Shown: positions 47,141 to 56,513 of the stretch, in pieces | Numbering within the stretch: the stretch's first letter is position 1 | Layout: each line of letters starts with the position of its first letter | Assembly: GCA_963773685.1 (NCBI GenBank) | Contig: CAVZBY010000011.1 | Span: 310,001 to 374,000 of the forward strand | Length of the DNA: 64,000 nucleotides | DNA from: JALHVH01 sp963773685 | Lineage (GTDB): Bacteria; Acidobacteriota; Aminicenantia; Aminicenantales; Saccharicenantaceae | Reading direction: 5' to 3' | The notes under the pieces: model-generated | Database searches by the model: none | What the model saw: the letters and a program-made list of their open reading frames with translations, nothing else | Told to the model about the DNA's origin: nothing | Position numbers and translations under genes: made by a program

Positions 47141-47664
47141 CAGGAATCCCCCCGTTCGCCGGGACCGCTCCCAGCCCCGAAGCCGGCATTCGGCTTCAGG
47201 CCCGCTAAAAAGCCCATGACCGTGTCCGCGTCGACCGGGCCGTGGTCCTCGCCGTCGACCTGGAGGCACGGAGCCCTGTCGCAATTCCCGAGGCATTCCG
47301 CCGTGACCAGCGTGAACGTCCCATCCGCCGTCGTTTCGCCGGGTCCGATACCCAGGGCTTCCCGGAGCCGACCGAGAACGGCGTCCGAACCGGCCATCGT
47401 ACAGCTCAGGTTGATGCAGACCCGGATGATGTGCGTCCCGGCCGGCCGCTTCATGAGCATCGTGTAGAACGTGACGACTTCCCGGACGCGGATCGGCTCG
47501 AGGCCGAGGGCTTCCGCGGCCAGCGCCTCTTCGGCGGGGGTGATGGCCCCCGAAAGGCCCTGGAGGAGATGGAGAACGGGAAGCAGGGCGGCTTCCTTGC
47601 GGGGATACCGCGCCGCGATGGCGTTGATCTCTTCGCGGACCTGGGCGGCGAGGAGCGTGCTCAT
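47140..47664 (-). CDS. nuoE: NADH-quinone oxidoreductase subunit E
   Basis: 174 residues. Thioredoxin-like 2Fe-2S protein with HIIRVCINLSCTMAGSDAVL and ECLGNCDRAPCLQVDGE as the cluster ligands. The N-terminal helical part (IAARYPRKEAALLPVLHLLQGLSGAITPAEEALAAEALGL) is typical. Overlaps nuoD by 4 nt. Intact. Confidence 0.94.
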   Translation of the reverse strand: MSTLLAAQVREEINAIAARYPRKEAALLPVLHLLQGLSGAITPAEEALAAEALGLEPIRVREVVTFYTMLMKRPAGTHIIRVCINLSCTMAGSDAVLGRLREALGIGPGETTADGTFTLVTAECLGNCDRAPCLQVDGEDHGPVDADTVMGFLAGLKPNAGFGAGSGPGERGDS

Positions 47665-48986
47665 CGGTCGAGCTCTCCCCCGATCATGTTGAACGATCCG
47701 AACGTGGGAATGATGTCCGCTACGAAACGGCCCTGAATGAGACGCTCGAGGGCCGAGACGATATGGAAACAGGGGGCCCTCAGGTGCAGGCGGAAGGGCT
47801 TGTCCGATCCGTCGGAAACGATGTAGAAGCCGAGCTCGCCGTTCCCGCCTTCGACGGCGGAGTATACCTCTCCGACCGGAGGTCGGATACCGCGGCCGTC
47901 CATGAAGAAAAGGAAGTGGGAGATGAGCCCCTCCATGGTCGTGTAGGCGTCCTCTTTGAGCGGGATGGCGCAGCGCGGGTCCTGCGCCCGGAGCCCGTCG
48001 GCGACGTCCCGTTCGCTCCCTTCGAGATTGGGCGAGAGCCGGACCGGAGCCTCGACCCGGCGGCGCCGGGATTCGCGGATCGCTTCCGCCGGCTCGACGG
48101 CGTCAGCTCCCATCGAAGCGACCGGGCCCCGCGGAGGCAGGGCGGCCGCCGCCTGTTCGACGATCCTCAGGCTCTGGTCGATCTCCCGCATCCGGACCGA
48201 GTAACGGTCGAAGTTGTCGCCGTGCTCGCCCAAAGGGACCTCGAAATCCATCCGGTCGTAAACGAGATAGGGCCGGGCCTTGCGGACGTCGTAGGACACG
48301 CCGGTCGAGCGAAGGCATGGCCCTGTCCAGCCGTAGGAAACCGCTTCGTCGGCGCCCATGACGCCGATCCCCCGGGTCCGGCCCAGGAAGATCCGGTTCC
48401 CGTCGAGGAGGCCGTGAACGTCCTTGAGGACGCCCCGTGTCTCCCTCACGGCTTTGTCCAACGCGGTCCGATAATCGGGATGGAGCTCGGCGCGCACGCC
48501 GCCGATCCGGATGTAGGAGGTCGTCATCCGGGCCCCGGTCGTGAACTCGATGACGTCCCAGATGAACTCCCTGGCCTTCATCATATAAAGGAATACGGTG
48601 AAGGCGCCGCACTCCATGGCCATGGCGGCGACGCACGTCAGGTGGTCGGAGATCCGCGACAGCTCGTTCATCAGGACGCGGATGTATTGGGCCCGCTCGG
48701 GAGCTTCGACGCCCATCAGCTTTTCCACGGCCAGGGCGTAGCCCGTGTTATTGATCAGAGGAGAGACATAGTTCAGCCGGTCGGTGTAAGGGAGGAGATT
48801 GAACCAGGTCCGGTTCTCGCAGGTCTTCTCGAAGCCCCGGTGGAGATAGCCGATCTCCACCTCGGAGGACCGGACGCGCTCGCCGTCGAGCTCGGCCATG
48901 ACGCGGACGGTCCCGTGCATGGACGGATGGGACGGGCCCAGGTTGATGAGCATGGTGCCCCGCCCGGGTGTCCTGTCGAGAGTCAT
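47661..48986 (-). CDS. nuoD: NADH-quinone oxidoreductase subunit D with an enlarged linker
   Basis: 441 residues. Blocks LGPSHPSMHGTVRVMAELDGERVRSSEVEIGYLHRGFEK, RLNYVSPLINNTGYALAVEKL and MSRISDHLTC-type quinone-site residues are conserved, as are GARMTTSYIRIGGV and the C-terminal FHIVSALERLIQGRFVADIIPTFGSFNMIGGELDR. Between the RMREIDQSLRIVEQAA helix and AYTTMEGLISHF, residues about 291-342 are about 30 residues longer than usual, charged and Arg/Glu-rich. This 49-kDa subunit forms the quinone site with nuoB. Intact. Confidence 0.95.
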   Translation of the reverse strand: MTLDRTPGRGTMLINLGPSHPSMHGTVRVMAELDGERVRSSEVEIGYLHRGFEKTCENRTWFNLLPYTDRLNYVSPLINNTGYALAVEKLMGVEAPERAQYIRVLMNELSRISDHLTCVAAMAMECGAFTVFLYMMKAREFIWDVIEFTTGARMTTSYIRIGGVRAELHPDYRTALDKAVRETRGVLKDVHGLLDGNRIFLGRTRGIGVMGADEAVSYGWTGPCLRSTGVSYDVRKARPYLVYDRMDFEVPLGEHGDNFDRYSVRMREIDQSLRIVEQAAAALPPRGPVASMGADAVEPAEAIRESRRRRVEAPVRLSPNLEGSERDVADGLRAQDPRCAIPLKEDAYTTMEGLISHFLFFMDGRGIRPPVGEVYSAVEGGNGELGFYIVSDGSDKPFRLHLRAPCFHIVSALERLIQGRFVADIIPTFGSFNMIGGELDR

Positions 48987-49469
48987 GACCCGGCCTCCCT
49001 GTCCGTCCGCGGCTGGCGCCGGCGCAACGGATAATCCTTGCGCAGGGGATATCCCTCGAACCCCTCGTACATCAGGAGGCGCTTCAGGTTCGGGTGGCCG
49101 TTGAAGACGACGCCGAACATGTCGAAGACCTCGCGCTCCAGCCAGTCGGCGTTCTTCCAGAGCCCGGTCAGGGAATCGACGGACGGCGCGACGGCGTCGA
49201 GCTTGACGCGGAGGCGGACCCGGCGCGCCGGGGCGAGGCCGCTCAGATGGTAGACCATATCGAACCCGCCTCCGGAGGCCCGGAGGTCGATGCAGGTCAG
49301 GTCGAGGAGCATCCTATAAGAGTGGGGCGGAGCCATGAGAAACCGGGCGAGAGCCGCGAGGGCGCCCCGCGCTGACGGTCAGGGCGAGGTCCTCGTGGTC
49401 GACGGACGCGTCCGTCGTCTCCCCGGGGAAGATGGCCCCGATCTCCTCGATCAGTCCTTGCGGCCCCAT
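48983..49469 (-). CDS. nuoC: NADH-quinone oxidoreductase subunit C; one frameshift
   Basis: ATG near 49469 lies inside the end of nuoB and gives MGPQGLIEEIGAIFPGETTDASVDHEDLALTV. One slip near 49370 leads to ALAALARFLMAPPHSYRMLLDLTCIDLRASGGGFDMVYHLSG and then DAVAPSVDSLTGLWKNADWLEREVFDMFGVVFNGHPNLKRLLM, the typical subunit C signature. About 162 residues after joining. It couples to nuoD by a 4-nt overlap. Confidence 0.9.
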
Positions 49470-49924
49470 CTCCACTCCTGTCTCCCCTGCCGGATGCCTT
49501 CCTGGAGCTTGATCAGTCCGTCGAGAACGGTCTCCGGCCGGGGCGGACAGCCGGGGATATAGATGTCCACGGGAATGATGGAATCGATGCCCTGGACGAC
49601 CGCGTAATTATCGTAGATGCCCCCGCTCACGGTGCACGTCCCGAAGGCCACGACCCACTTCGGCTCGGCCATCTGCTCATAGACCGTCCGGAGGACGGGG
49701 GCGAGCTTCATCGAGATGGTGCCGACGACCATCAGGAGATCGGCCTGGCGCGGCGAGAACCGGGTCAGCCCGGCGCCGAAGCGGTCCAGGTCGAAATGGG
49801 CGCAGGCCGTGGACATGTACTCCATCCCGCAGCAGGCCGTGATGAACGGATAATGGAAAAGCGAGAACTTGCGCGCCCAGCCGATGGCGCCGTCGAGCTT
49901 CGTCGTCAGGAAATCGCCGCTCAT
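49451..49924 (-). CDS. nuoB: NADH-quinone oxidoreductase subunit B
   Basis: 157 residues. The 4Fe-4S N2 ligands are present: PFITACCGMEYMSTACAHFDLDRFG, VVAFGTCTVSGGIYDNYAVVQGIDSIIPVDIYIPGCPPRPETVLDGLIKLQ. The start at 49924 overlaps the nuoA stop (ATGA). Intact. Confidence 0.95.
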   Translation of the reverse strand: MSGDFLTTKLDGAIGWARKFSLFHYPFITACCGMEYMSTACAHFDLDRFGAGLTRFSPRQADLLMVVGTISMKLAPVLRTVYEQMAEPKWVVAFGTCTVSGGIYDNYAVVQGIDSIIPVDIYIPGCPPRPETVLDGLIKLQEGIRQGRQEWRWGRKD

Positions 49925-50268
49925 CGCTCCCAGTCGAAGGCGCCTTTCTTCCAGGCATAAAGGAATCCGGGGACAAGAACGGCCAGGAATGCGAGGAGCG
50001 CGAGGACGCCCCGCGCGCCGACGTCCCTCAGCACCAGGGCCCAGGGGAAAAAGAAGACGGCCTCGATGTCGAAGAGGAGGAACGTCAGGGCCGCGAGCGT
50101 GAACGGGACGGGAACCGGAGGAATGCCCTCCTGAAGATAGGGGCTGCCGCATTCGAACGGACGGTCCTTGGCCGGCCCGCGCTTGCGGGGCCCGAGGATG
50201 CGGTTCATGAACAACATGGCGACCCCCAGGCCGCCGAAAACGATGAAGGTCACGACGAGCTCTATCAT
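49921..50268 (-). CDS. nuoA: NADH-quinone oxidoreductase subunit A
   Basis: 115 residues from ATG 50268 (MIELVVTFIVFGGLGVAMLFM). Three transmembrane helices, with RPFECGSPYLQEG and FLLFDIEAVFFFPWALVL typical. An alternative ATG at 50298 would lie close to the promoter. First gene of the operon. Confidence 0.94.
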   Translation of the reverse strand: MIELVVTFIVFGGLGVAMLFMNRILGPRKRGPAKDRPFECGSPYLQEGIPPVPVPFTLAALTFLLFDIEAVFFFPWALVLRDVGARGVLALLAFLAVLVPGFLYAWKKGAFDWER

Positions 50269-50287
50269 GGTATCTTCAGGCGGGAAA

Positions 50288-50316
50288 ATTGTATTCAATC
50301 CCGGCAGTCAATGCAA
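50288..50316 (-). promoter_or_regulatory. Sigma-70-type promoter of the nuo operon
   Basis: Minus strand: TTGCAT (50316-50311), 17-nt spacer, TACAAT (50293-50288). The -35 box lies back to back with the plus-strand promoter of the next gene. Confidence 0.55.
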
Positions 50317-50321
50317 TCGTT

Positions 50322-50350
50322 TTGACAATACCCGCCGCATTCTCCATAAT
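50322..50350 (+). promoter_or_regulatory. Sigma-70-type promoter of the phosphatase-fold lipoprotein gene
   Basis: TTGACA (50322-50327), 17-nt spacer, CATAAT (50345-50350). The ATG at 50376 is 25 nt downstream of the -10 box. Confidence 0.6.
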
Positions 50351-50375
50351 ACGCTCGCCCGAAGCGGCCGCCAAG

Positions 50376-52013
50376 ATGTCCCGATCCGCATCCCCGCGAA
50401 AATTCCCCCGCCGCCGGACCCTCGCCCTGGCCTGCGCCGTCCTCTTCATATCGGCCGCCGCCTGCCGGGGACGCTCCCGGCCCGTGAACTTCGTCCTTAT
50501 CACTCTGGACACGACCCGTTCGGATTTCGTCGGCGCCTATCGCCCGGGGAACGCCCCGACCCCCGCCCTCGATAGGCTCGCCTCGGAGGGGACGCTTTTC
50601 GAGAACGCTCAGGCGCTCATCCCCATTACGCTCCCCTCCCACGCCTCGATGTTCTTCTCGGACGCGCCGCACGCGGTCGGGAACTACAACAACGGCCAGG
50701 CCCTCCGGAGGTCCGGCACCCGGCCTGCCCTTGCCGAGCTTTTCCGGCGGAAGGGATTCACGACGGCCGCGTTCGTCAGCCTCGGCGTGCTGACGTCGGA
50801 ATTCGGGCTCGACGGAGGCTTCGAGACCTACGAGGACCGATTCCCCGCCGATCGATGGTATCTCTCGGCGGACGAGGTCAACGCCAAAGTCCTCCCGTGG
50901 CTCGAGGCCAATAGGGCACGCCCGTTCTTCCTCTGGGTCCACTATTCAGACCCCCATGACCCCTATGCCCCCCCGGGCACGCCGGAGGACATGAAGATCG
51001 GCCTCAACGGGAAGCCTTTGGGAAGCTTCTGCCTCGAAAAGGGCGCTGCGATCACGACGCGTCTCGACCTCGACAAGGGAACGAACAGGCTCGTTTTCGA
51101 CATCGCCAATCCTTATCCCGTCGAGCCCGGCCGGTTCGCCGCCCGGATGGATACTTTCCTCCTCGAGCCTTCGGGCTCTGCCGCCGTCTCTGTCCGGTAC
51201 CCGGACGACTCCGTCTTCCGCCGAGACGACGGCGTGACCTTCCTGAAGGGCCGCTCGGAGATCGAGATCTCCTGTCCGGACGCGCCGCGCTCCGTCGAAT
51301 TCGTCCTCCGCGGAAAGCTTATCGTCCCGGTCGAGGCCGCCCGCGACGGATACCGGCGGGAGGTCGAGTTCATGGACGGCGAGATCGGGAAGCTCCTCGA
51401 CGAGCTCCGAAAGCTCGGCCTATACGACCGAACGGCGATCATGGCGGTGGGCGATCACGGCGAAGGCCTCGGGGAATACCGGACGGCGTTCGGGGACCCG
51501 CATATCGGCCACGTCCATTTCCTCAATCCTATCTATATGAAGGTGCCCCTTATCGTCCGCGTGCCGGGGGCCAGGGCCAAGGGGACCCGGAGAGCGGAGG
51601 TCGTGACCCTTCTCGATGTCGCGCCCACCCTCGCCGCGCTCGGCGGGCTCAAGGCCCCGGCTTCGTTCAAGGGACGGGACCTCCTCGATCTCGCGCCCGG
51701 GACCGAAACGGCGGTTTTACAGGAAACCTATCGGCCCGAGGCGGTCCAGGACCGGTTCGGGATCCTCGAGGGCCTGCATCATCTCGTCCTCTGCCCGGAG
51801 ACCGGCCGCTACGAATATTTCGACCACGGTAAGGATCCTGACGAGAAGGCCGCCGTGACATTGGAGGACGGGTTCTCCGCGGAAGCGCTCGCCCTCAAAG
51901 CCCATCTGGATGTCTTCGTCCGAGACATCCTCAGGAACAAGAAGGACGTCGCCATCGACGACAAGGCCGGCGAGATGTTGAAGTCGCTCGGCTATGTGGG
52001 CGAAAAAAAATAG
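50376..52013 (+). CDS. Lipid-anchored alkaline-phosphatase-superfamily (sulfatase-like) enzyme with an inserted domain
   Basis: 545 residues from ATG 50376. Lipobox ISAAACRG (Cys30). Metal motif VNFVLITLDTTRSDFVGAY; nucleophile region ALIPITLPSHASMF, where Thr85 replaces the Cys or Ser of true sulfatases; metal motif VGDHGEGLGE. Between HYSDPHDPYAPPG and GYRREVEFMDGEIGKL lies an extra stretch of about 120 residues (203-322), rich in beta-type sequence (TTRLDLDKGTNRLVFDI; AAVSVRYPDDSVFR). The Thr nucleophile suggests phosphoryl or phosphoglycerol transfer rather than sulfate ester hydrolysis. Divergent from nuoA. Intact. Confidence 0.82.
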   Translation: MSRSASPRKFPRRRTLALACAVLFISAAACRGRSRPVNFVLITLDTTRSDFVGAYRPGNAPTPALDRLASEGTLFENAQALIPITLPSHASMFFSDAPHAVGNYNNGQALRRSGTRPALAELFRRKGFTTAAFVSLGVLTSEFGLDGGFETYEDRFPADRWYLSADEVNAKVLPWLEANRARPFFLWVHYSDPHDPYAPPGTPEDMKIGLNGKPLGSFCLEKGAAITTRLDLDKGTNRLVFDIANPYPVEPGRFAARMDTFLLEPSGSAAVSVRYPDDSVFRRDDGVTFLKGRSEIEISCPDAPRSVEFVLRGKLIVPVEAARDGYRREVEFMDGEIGKLLDELRKLGLYDRTAIMAVGDHGEGLGEYRTAFGDPHIGHVHFLNPIYMKVPLIVRVPGARAKGTRRAEVVTLLDVAPTLAALGGLKAPASFKGRDLLDLAPGTETAVLQETYRPEAVQDRFGILEGLHHLVLCPETGRYEYFDHGKDPDEKAAVTLEDGFSAEALALKAHLDVFVRDILRNKKDVAIDDKAGEMLKSLGYVGEKK

Positions 52014-52049
52014 GTTCTTCTCCGGTTATCCGTATCTTAATCCCCCTGC

Positions 52050-52070
52050 CCCCTTTGGAATTCAAAGGGG
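52050..52070. terminator. Hairpin in the gap between convergent genes
   Basis: CCCCTTTG-GAATT-CAAAGGGG, a perfect 8-nt stem. A second stem GGAGAAG/CTTCTCC lies at 52188-52213. No T tract follows either one, so factor-independent termination is uncertain. Confidence 0.4.
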
Positions 52071-52217
52071 ACTGGATGTCAGTGTCTCCTACGGTAGTGG
52101 GGAGGGGGAACCGACGGGACTGGTTTCCGGGGTCGGGGGGAGAGGGTCAGCTCCATCACCGCGCCCGAGCAACGAGCTCCGGGGTCTGGAGAAGACCAGA
52201 ATTAGACTTCTCCGGGG

Positions 52218-53614
52218 TCAATTCAGGATGTGGAGGGCCTCGTTCTTCGCCTTCAAGGCCGCTTCCCCGATGGTCTCCGAGAGCGTCGGATGGATGTGGA
52301 TGAGCCCGCCGATCTCGCCGAGCGTGGCCTCGCGGGAAACGGCCAGCGCCAGCTCGTGGATCATCTCGCTCGCGCCGGGGGCGACGATGTGCGCGCCGAC
52401 GATGCGGTCCGAGCCGTCGGCCAGGACCTTGACGAGTCCGTCGAGGCTGTCCATGGTCAGGGCGCGGCCGCTGGCCTGCAGGGGGAACACGCCCGGACCT
52501 GACCTTCAGCCCCTTCGCATCCGCTTCTTCCTGGGTCAGCCCTACGGAGGCGAACTCGGGGTCGGTGAACACGGCCATCGGCAGGGCCCGGTAATCGACG
52601 TTCCTGTTCATGCCGCAGGCGTTCTCCACGGCGACGACGGCGTCATGGAACGCCTTATGCGCCAGGAGCTTTCCGCCGATGAGGTCGCCGATGGCATAGA
52701 CGCCGGGAATCCCGGTTTCGAGCCGTTCGTTGACGGCAACGTAGCCTCCCCTGCCGAGCGTGAGCAGGCCGTCCGCGGCCAGATCCTCGGAGTTGGGCCG
52801 GCGGCCGGCCGCAAGGAGCACACGGGCCGCTGAATACTCAAATGGGGCTTTGGTCTTCAGGCTGGTCCCCTTGAGGGTCACCTTACCCGGAGCGATCTCC
52901 GCGCCGGAGATGCTCATCTCCGTCAGGAGCTTGAGGCCCTGCTTTTTCAGCGCCCGCTCGAGCCGGGCAGCCGTCTCCTTGTCGCTGCCGGGGGTGATGC
53001 CGGGAAGGATCTCGAGCACGGTCACGTCGGTTCCCAACCGCCTGTAGATGGACCCCATCTCGAGCCCGATGGCCCCCGCTCCGATGACAAGAAGGCTTTT
53101 CGGGACCTCCGCGAACGCGAGCGCCTCGGTGCTGGTGACGACCTCGGCGCCGTTCGGCGCCAGGAAGGGAAGCGACGCGGCCCGGCTCCCGGTGGCGAGG
53201 ATCACGGCGCCGGCGGTGCGCGTCTTGGGTCCGTCCGCGGTCTCGACGACGATCCGGCCCGCGTCCTCGAGACGGGCGCGGCCCTTGACGATCTCGGCCC
53301 CGCTCTTTTCCAGGAGGAATTCGATGCCCCGGACCAGGCGGTCCACGACCGCCTGACGTCCCTTCTGGACCGCCGTCCAATCGAGTCCGACGCCCTCTCC
53401 GCCGGTAACGGTCTTCGTTTCCCGGACCTCTTTGAGGATCTTCGTCTGATGGAGGAGGTACTTGGTCGGGATACAGCCGTAATTCATGCACGTCCCGCCG
53501 ATCCGGTCCTCTTCGAACAGAACGACCTTTCGGCCGAGCTGAGCGGCCCTCAGGGCGGCCAGATATCCCGCCCGGCCCGCCTCCGATGATCGCGATATCC
53601 TTGTTGTTATCCAT
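52218..53614 (-). CDS. lpdA: Dihydrolipoamide-dehydrogenase-type flavoprotein; two frameshifts
   Basis: Start MDNNKDIAIIGGGPGG, the FAD-binding fold. The redox-active pair is in GTCMNYGCIPTKYLLHQTKIL; then AVILATGSRAASLPFLAPNGAEVVTS, VIGAGAIGLEMGSIYRRLGTDVTVLEILPG (NAD site), GVYAIGDLIGGKLLAHKAFHDAV and, after a second slip, the dimer interface end (IVGAHIVAPGASEMIHELALAVSREATLGEIGGLIHIHPTLSETIGEAAL). The HxxxxE ending is the catalytic base of Lpd. Breaks lie near 53585 and 52495. No lipoyl E1/E2 partners are adjacent. Confidence 0.88.
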
Positions 53615-53755
53615 CGGTCCTTCCTTCTCTTCCTGCCGGCTGGTCGATGACCGATGGATTATAGCGCATCCGGAAGAGCATGTTAAGACGGGGCGTCCGG
53701 GACGGCCCGGCAGTCTTGACATGCCCGGACCAAACAAGTAAGAATTGTGAGTTTC

Positions 53756-56513
53756 ATGAAGAACTCGAATCGTTTTGGAGCGGCCGTTGCCCTGATCGCA
53801 GGGCTCTTCTGTGCTGCGGACGTCGACGCCCGGGACCTCGCCGCGATCCGGGGGACCGTCAGCGGCCCGGACGGGAGCGCCCTCGCGGGAGTTCTGGTGA
53901 GCCTCTCGACCTCGGACGGCGTTCCGGCCGTTTCGGCGCCGACCGACGCACAGGGAGCCTTCAGCATAACGGGGCTTCCCCAGGGCCGTTACCTGATCTC
54001 CTGCCGGAGCGACGGCGAAGGTCCGCTTTCCACGGGCCCCGTGGACATCGGAGGCTTCGAAACGGTCTTTATCAGAATGAGGGTCCTTGCCCCCGGGACG
54101 CCGGAAGGGCTCGTCATCGAATTTCTCTCCCGCGATCCCGGATCGCTGTCGTCGGCGACGACGATCGACGCCGACCAGATGAAGCTTCTCCCGTCGGGCG
54201 GATCGGTCTGGTCCCTCATCGAGAACCAGGACCTGTCGGCGACGACCGACCGTATCGACGTCGGCGGCATGAGGTCCGACATTCCCGCGCTCTTCAGCGC
54301 CCGGGGAGGTACGTCCTGGACGCAGAACGAGTACCGGCTCAATGGGATGAGCATCACCGACCCCTACGACGGCGGGCTCCCCTTCTACATCCCCGACCTT
54401 TTCGGCTTCCGGACGGCCCGGCTGGAGAACGCGGGGCATTCCGCGGGGACCTTATCTCCGGGAGGAACGCTTGATCTCGTCACGCGGGACGGCGGGGATT
54501 CATTGGAGGGATCATTCTCCGCCTTCGCCGGCGATCGGCGGCTCGTCGGCTCGAACATAACGCCGGCGCTCGAAAAGGAGGGCATCCTCGAAGCCGATAC
54601 GCTCAAGAGCTCCCTGGACCTCCATTTCGACCTTTCGGGGCCGATCGTCCCGGGAAAGCTCTTCTTCCTGACGTCCTTCGAAGCGCTCAGGGTCGTCAGG
54701 GACCCGGCCGAGTTCGCCGAGGATGACAAAGGAGCGGTGACCTCGGGCCTCTTCCGGTTGAGGTACGAGGCCGGTCGAAGCTCCTGGTCATTCCTGTGGG
54801 CCGGGCAGATCGCGAAGGATTCCGCGGCCGGGGCCGGTCGCCGGGTGCCGTTCGTCTCCACGCTCGACCGGAAGAGCACGGCCAACATCCTGCAGGCCGA
54901 GGGGCAGTTCCGGCTCGCGCCGGGACACGTGCTCGCGGCGGGGGCCGGTTTCAACAGGGCGGACCTGTCCTCCCGGTTCCAGGAAGGCGCTTCCGGACAG
55001 GCCGGGATCGACCTGCTGGGCGGCATCTCCGGGCCGTCGGCCGGCGCCGGGAACAGCCGGAGGGAGCTCTTGACGGCTTTCGTCCGCGGAGACCTCTCGG
55101 CCACGAGCGGCCGGATGAGCCATCGCCTCGAATACGGCACGGAGTTCCGCCGGGCATCCGCGCGCACGCGGCCGGATATCGCCGGCGGCGTTCTCCTGCG
55201 CTTCTTCGACGGCGTCCCTTACGAAGCCGTCAGGTTCACCGCTCCGGCCGAACATCGCGAGACCTCCCTTGAAGGCGCGGCCTTCATTCAGGAAACGCTG
55301 ACCTTTCCAAACCTCGTCGCCGTCTCGCTGGGCGCCCATGCCTCCTATACCCGGGCACGGGCCGGGGCGGGATCGTCGGCCATCGACTGGCTCCACGTCG
55401 CGCCAAGGCTGGGGCTTCGTCCTTCCCCTGACCCGGTCGGGGCGGGCCTCCCTCAGGATCTTCGCCGGGCGTTACTATCATAGCCTCCCCCTTTCCTGGC
55501 TTGCTTACGGGAATCCGAACGCTCCGGGCGGACTCGTCCACGCCTGGACGGACGCGAACGGCGACGGGATATTCGAGAATGACGAGGCCGGAGCCCTCGT
55601 GCGCCGCGAGGGCCCGTTCTTCGCCGCGATCGACCCGGACCTCAAGCGGCCCCGGACGGACGAGCTTTCGATAGGGATCTCGCACAGGTCCGCGGGCGGA
55701 TTCTCCATCGGCCTGACCGGGTTCGTTCGCAGGACGCGGGACCTGGTCGAAACCTTGAACACGGGCGTTCCCTTCGCCTCCTATTCCCCGCGCGAGGTCA
55801 CGGATACCGGGGACGACCGGGTCCCCGGGAATTACGACGACCTGACGTTCACCCTTTTCGAGCAGGACGCGGGGACTCTGGGGCAGCGACTTCGCCCTCC
55901 TTACGAACCCGGAGCGGCGATGCGCGATATTCCCGATACGAAGGCCTGGACCTCGTCCTGATGAAACGGACGTCGTCACGGTTCGGCTTCTTCGTCTCCC
56001 TCACCGCCATGCAATGCGTCGGCACGACGAGCCCGGGAAACACGGCGCGGGAGAACGACGACGGCGTCGTCGGCTCCCTTTACGACAACCCGAACACGCT
56101 GGTCAACGCCCGGGGAAGGCTCCGGTTCGATCGCGCCTATACGGGCCGCATCGGGTTCGCCCTTCGTCTCCCGCTCGGCTTCAGGCTCGGCTACATCCTG
56201 AAATACTGGGACGGACAGCCGTTCGCCCGGGAGATCGCGGTCACCGGCTTCCGCCAGGGACCGTTCCTCGTCATGGCCCATCCCGCGGGGCGTCGCCCGC
56301 TACGAGTTCAACATGACCAACGATGTCCGGGTCCAGAAGGAGTTCGCCGCGGGCCCCGGCGTCCTGCGTCTCATCCTGGACGGATACAACATCTTCAACC
56401 AGCACCTGGCGACGGCCGAGGACGCCCGCACCCGCCCCGAGTTCCCTCTGCGCTACGCGACGGAGATCCAGTCGCCCAGGACCTTCCGATTGGGGGTGTC
56501 CTATGATTTCTAG
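53756..56513 (+). CDS. TonB-dependent-receptor-like outer-membrane protein with carboxypeptidase-regulatory-like domain; several frameshifts
   Basis: Signal peptide (FGAAVALIAGLFCAADVDA), then AAIRGTVSGPDGSALAGVLVSLSTSDG ... GAFSITGLPQGRYLISC, a carboxypeptidase-regulatory-like domain. A plug-like region (TRDGGDSLEGSFSAFAGDRRLVG; YRLNGMSITDPYDGGLPFYIPDLFGFRTARLENAGHSAGTLSPGGTLDLVTRDGG) and a long barrel follow, ending LILDGYNIFNQHLATAEDARTRPEFPLRYATEIQSPRTFRLGVSYDF. This is the OmpA-receptor-like pattern of Acidobacteria and Bacteroidetes. An embedded DANGDGIFENDEAG segment looks calcium-binding. Breaks lie near 55420, 55890, 56290 and others. ATG 53756 is chosen over a GTG 9 nt upstream. Confidence 0.75.

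Noticed and set aside
47763..49034. A 423-codon plus-strand frame opposite nuoD
   Set aside because: The minus-strand nuoD is intact and conserved; the antisense product shows no recognisable domain.
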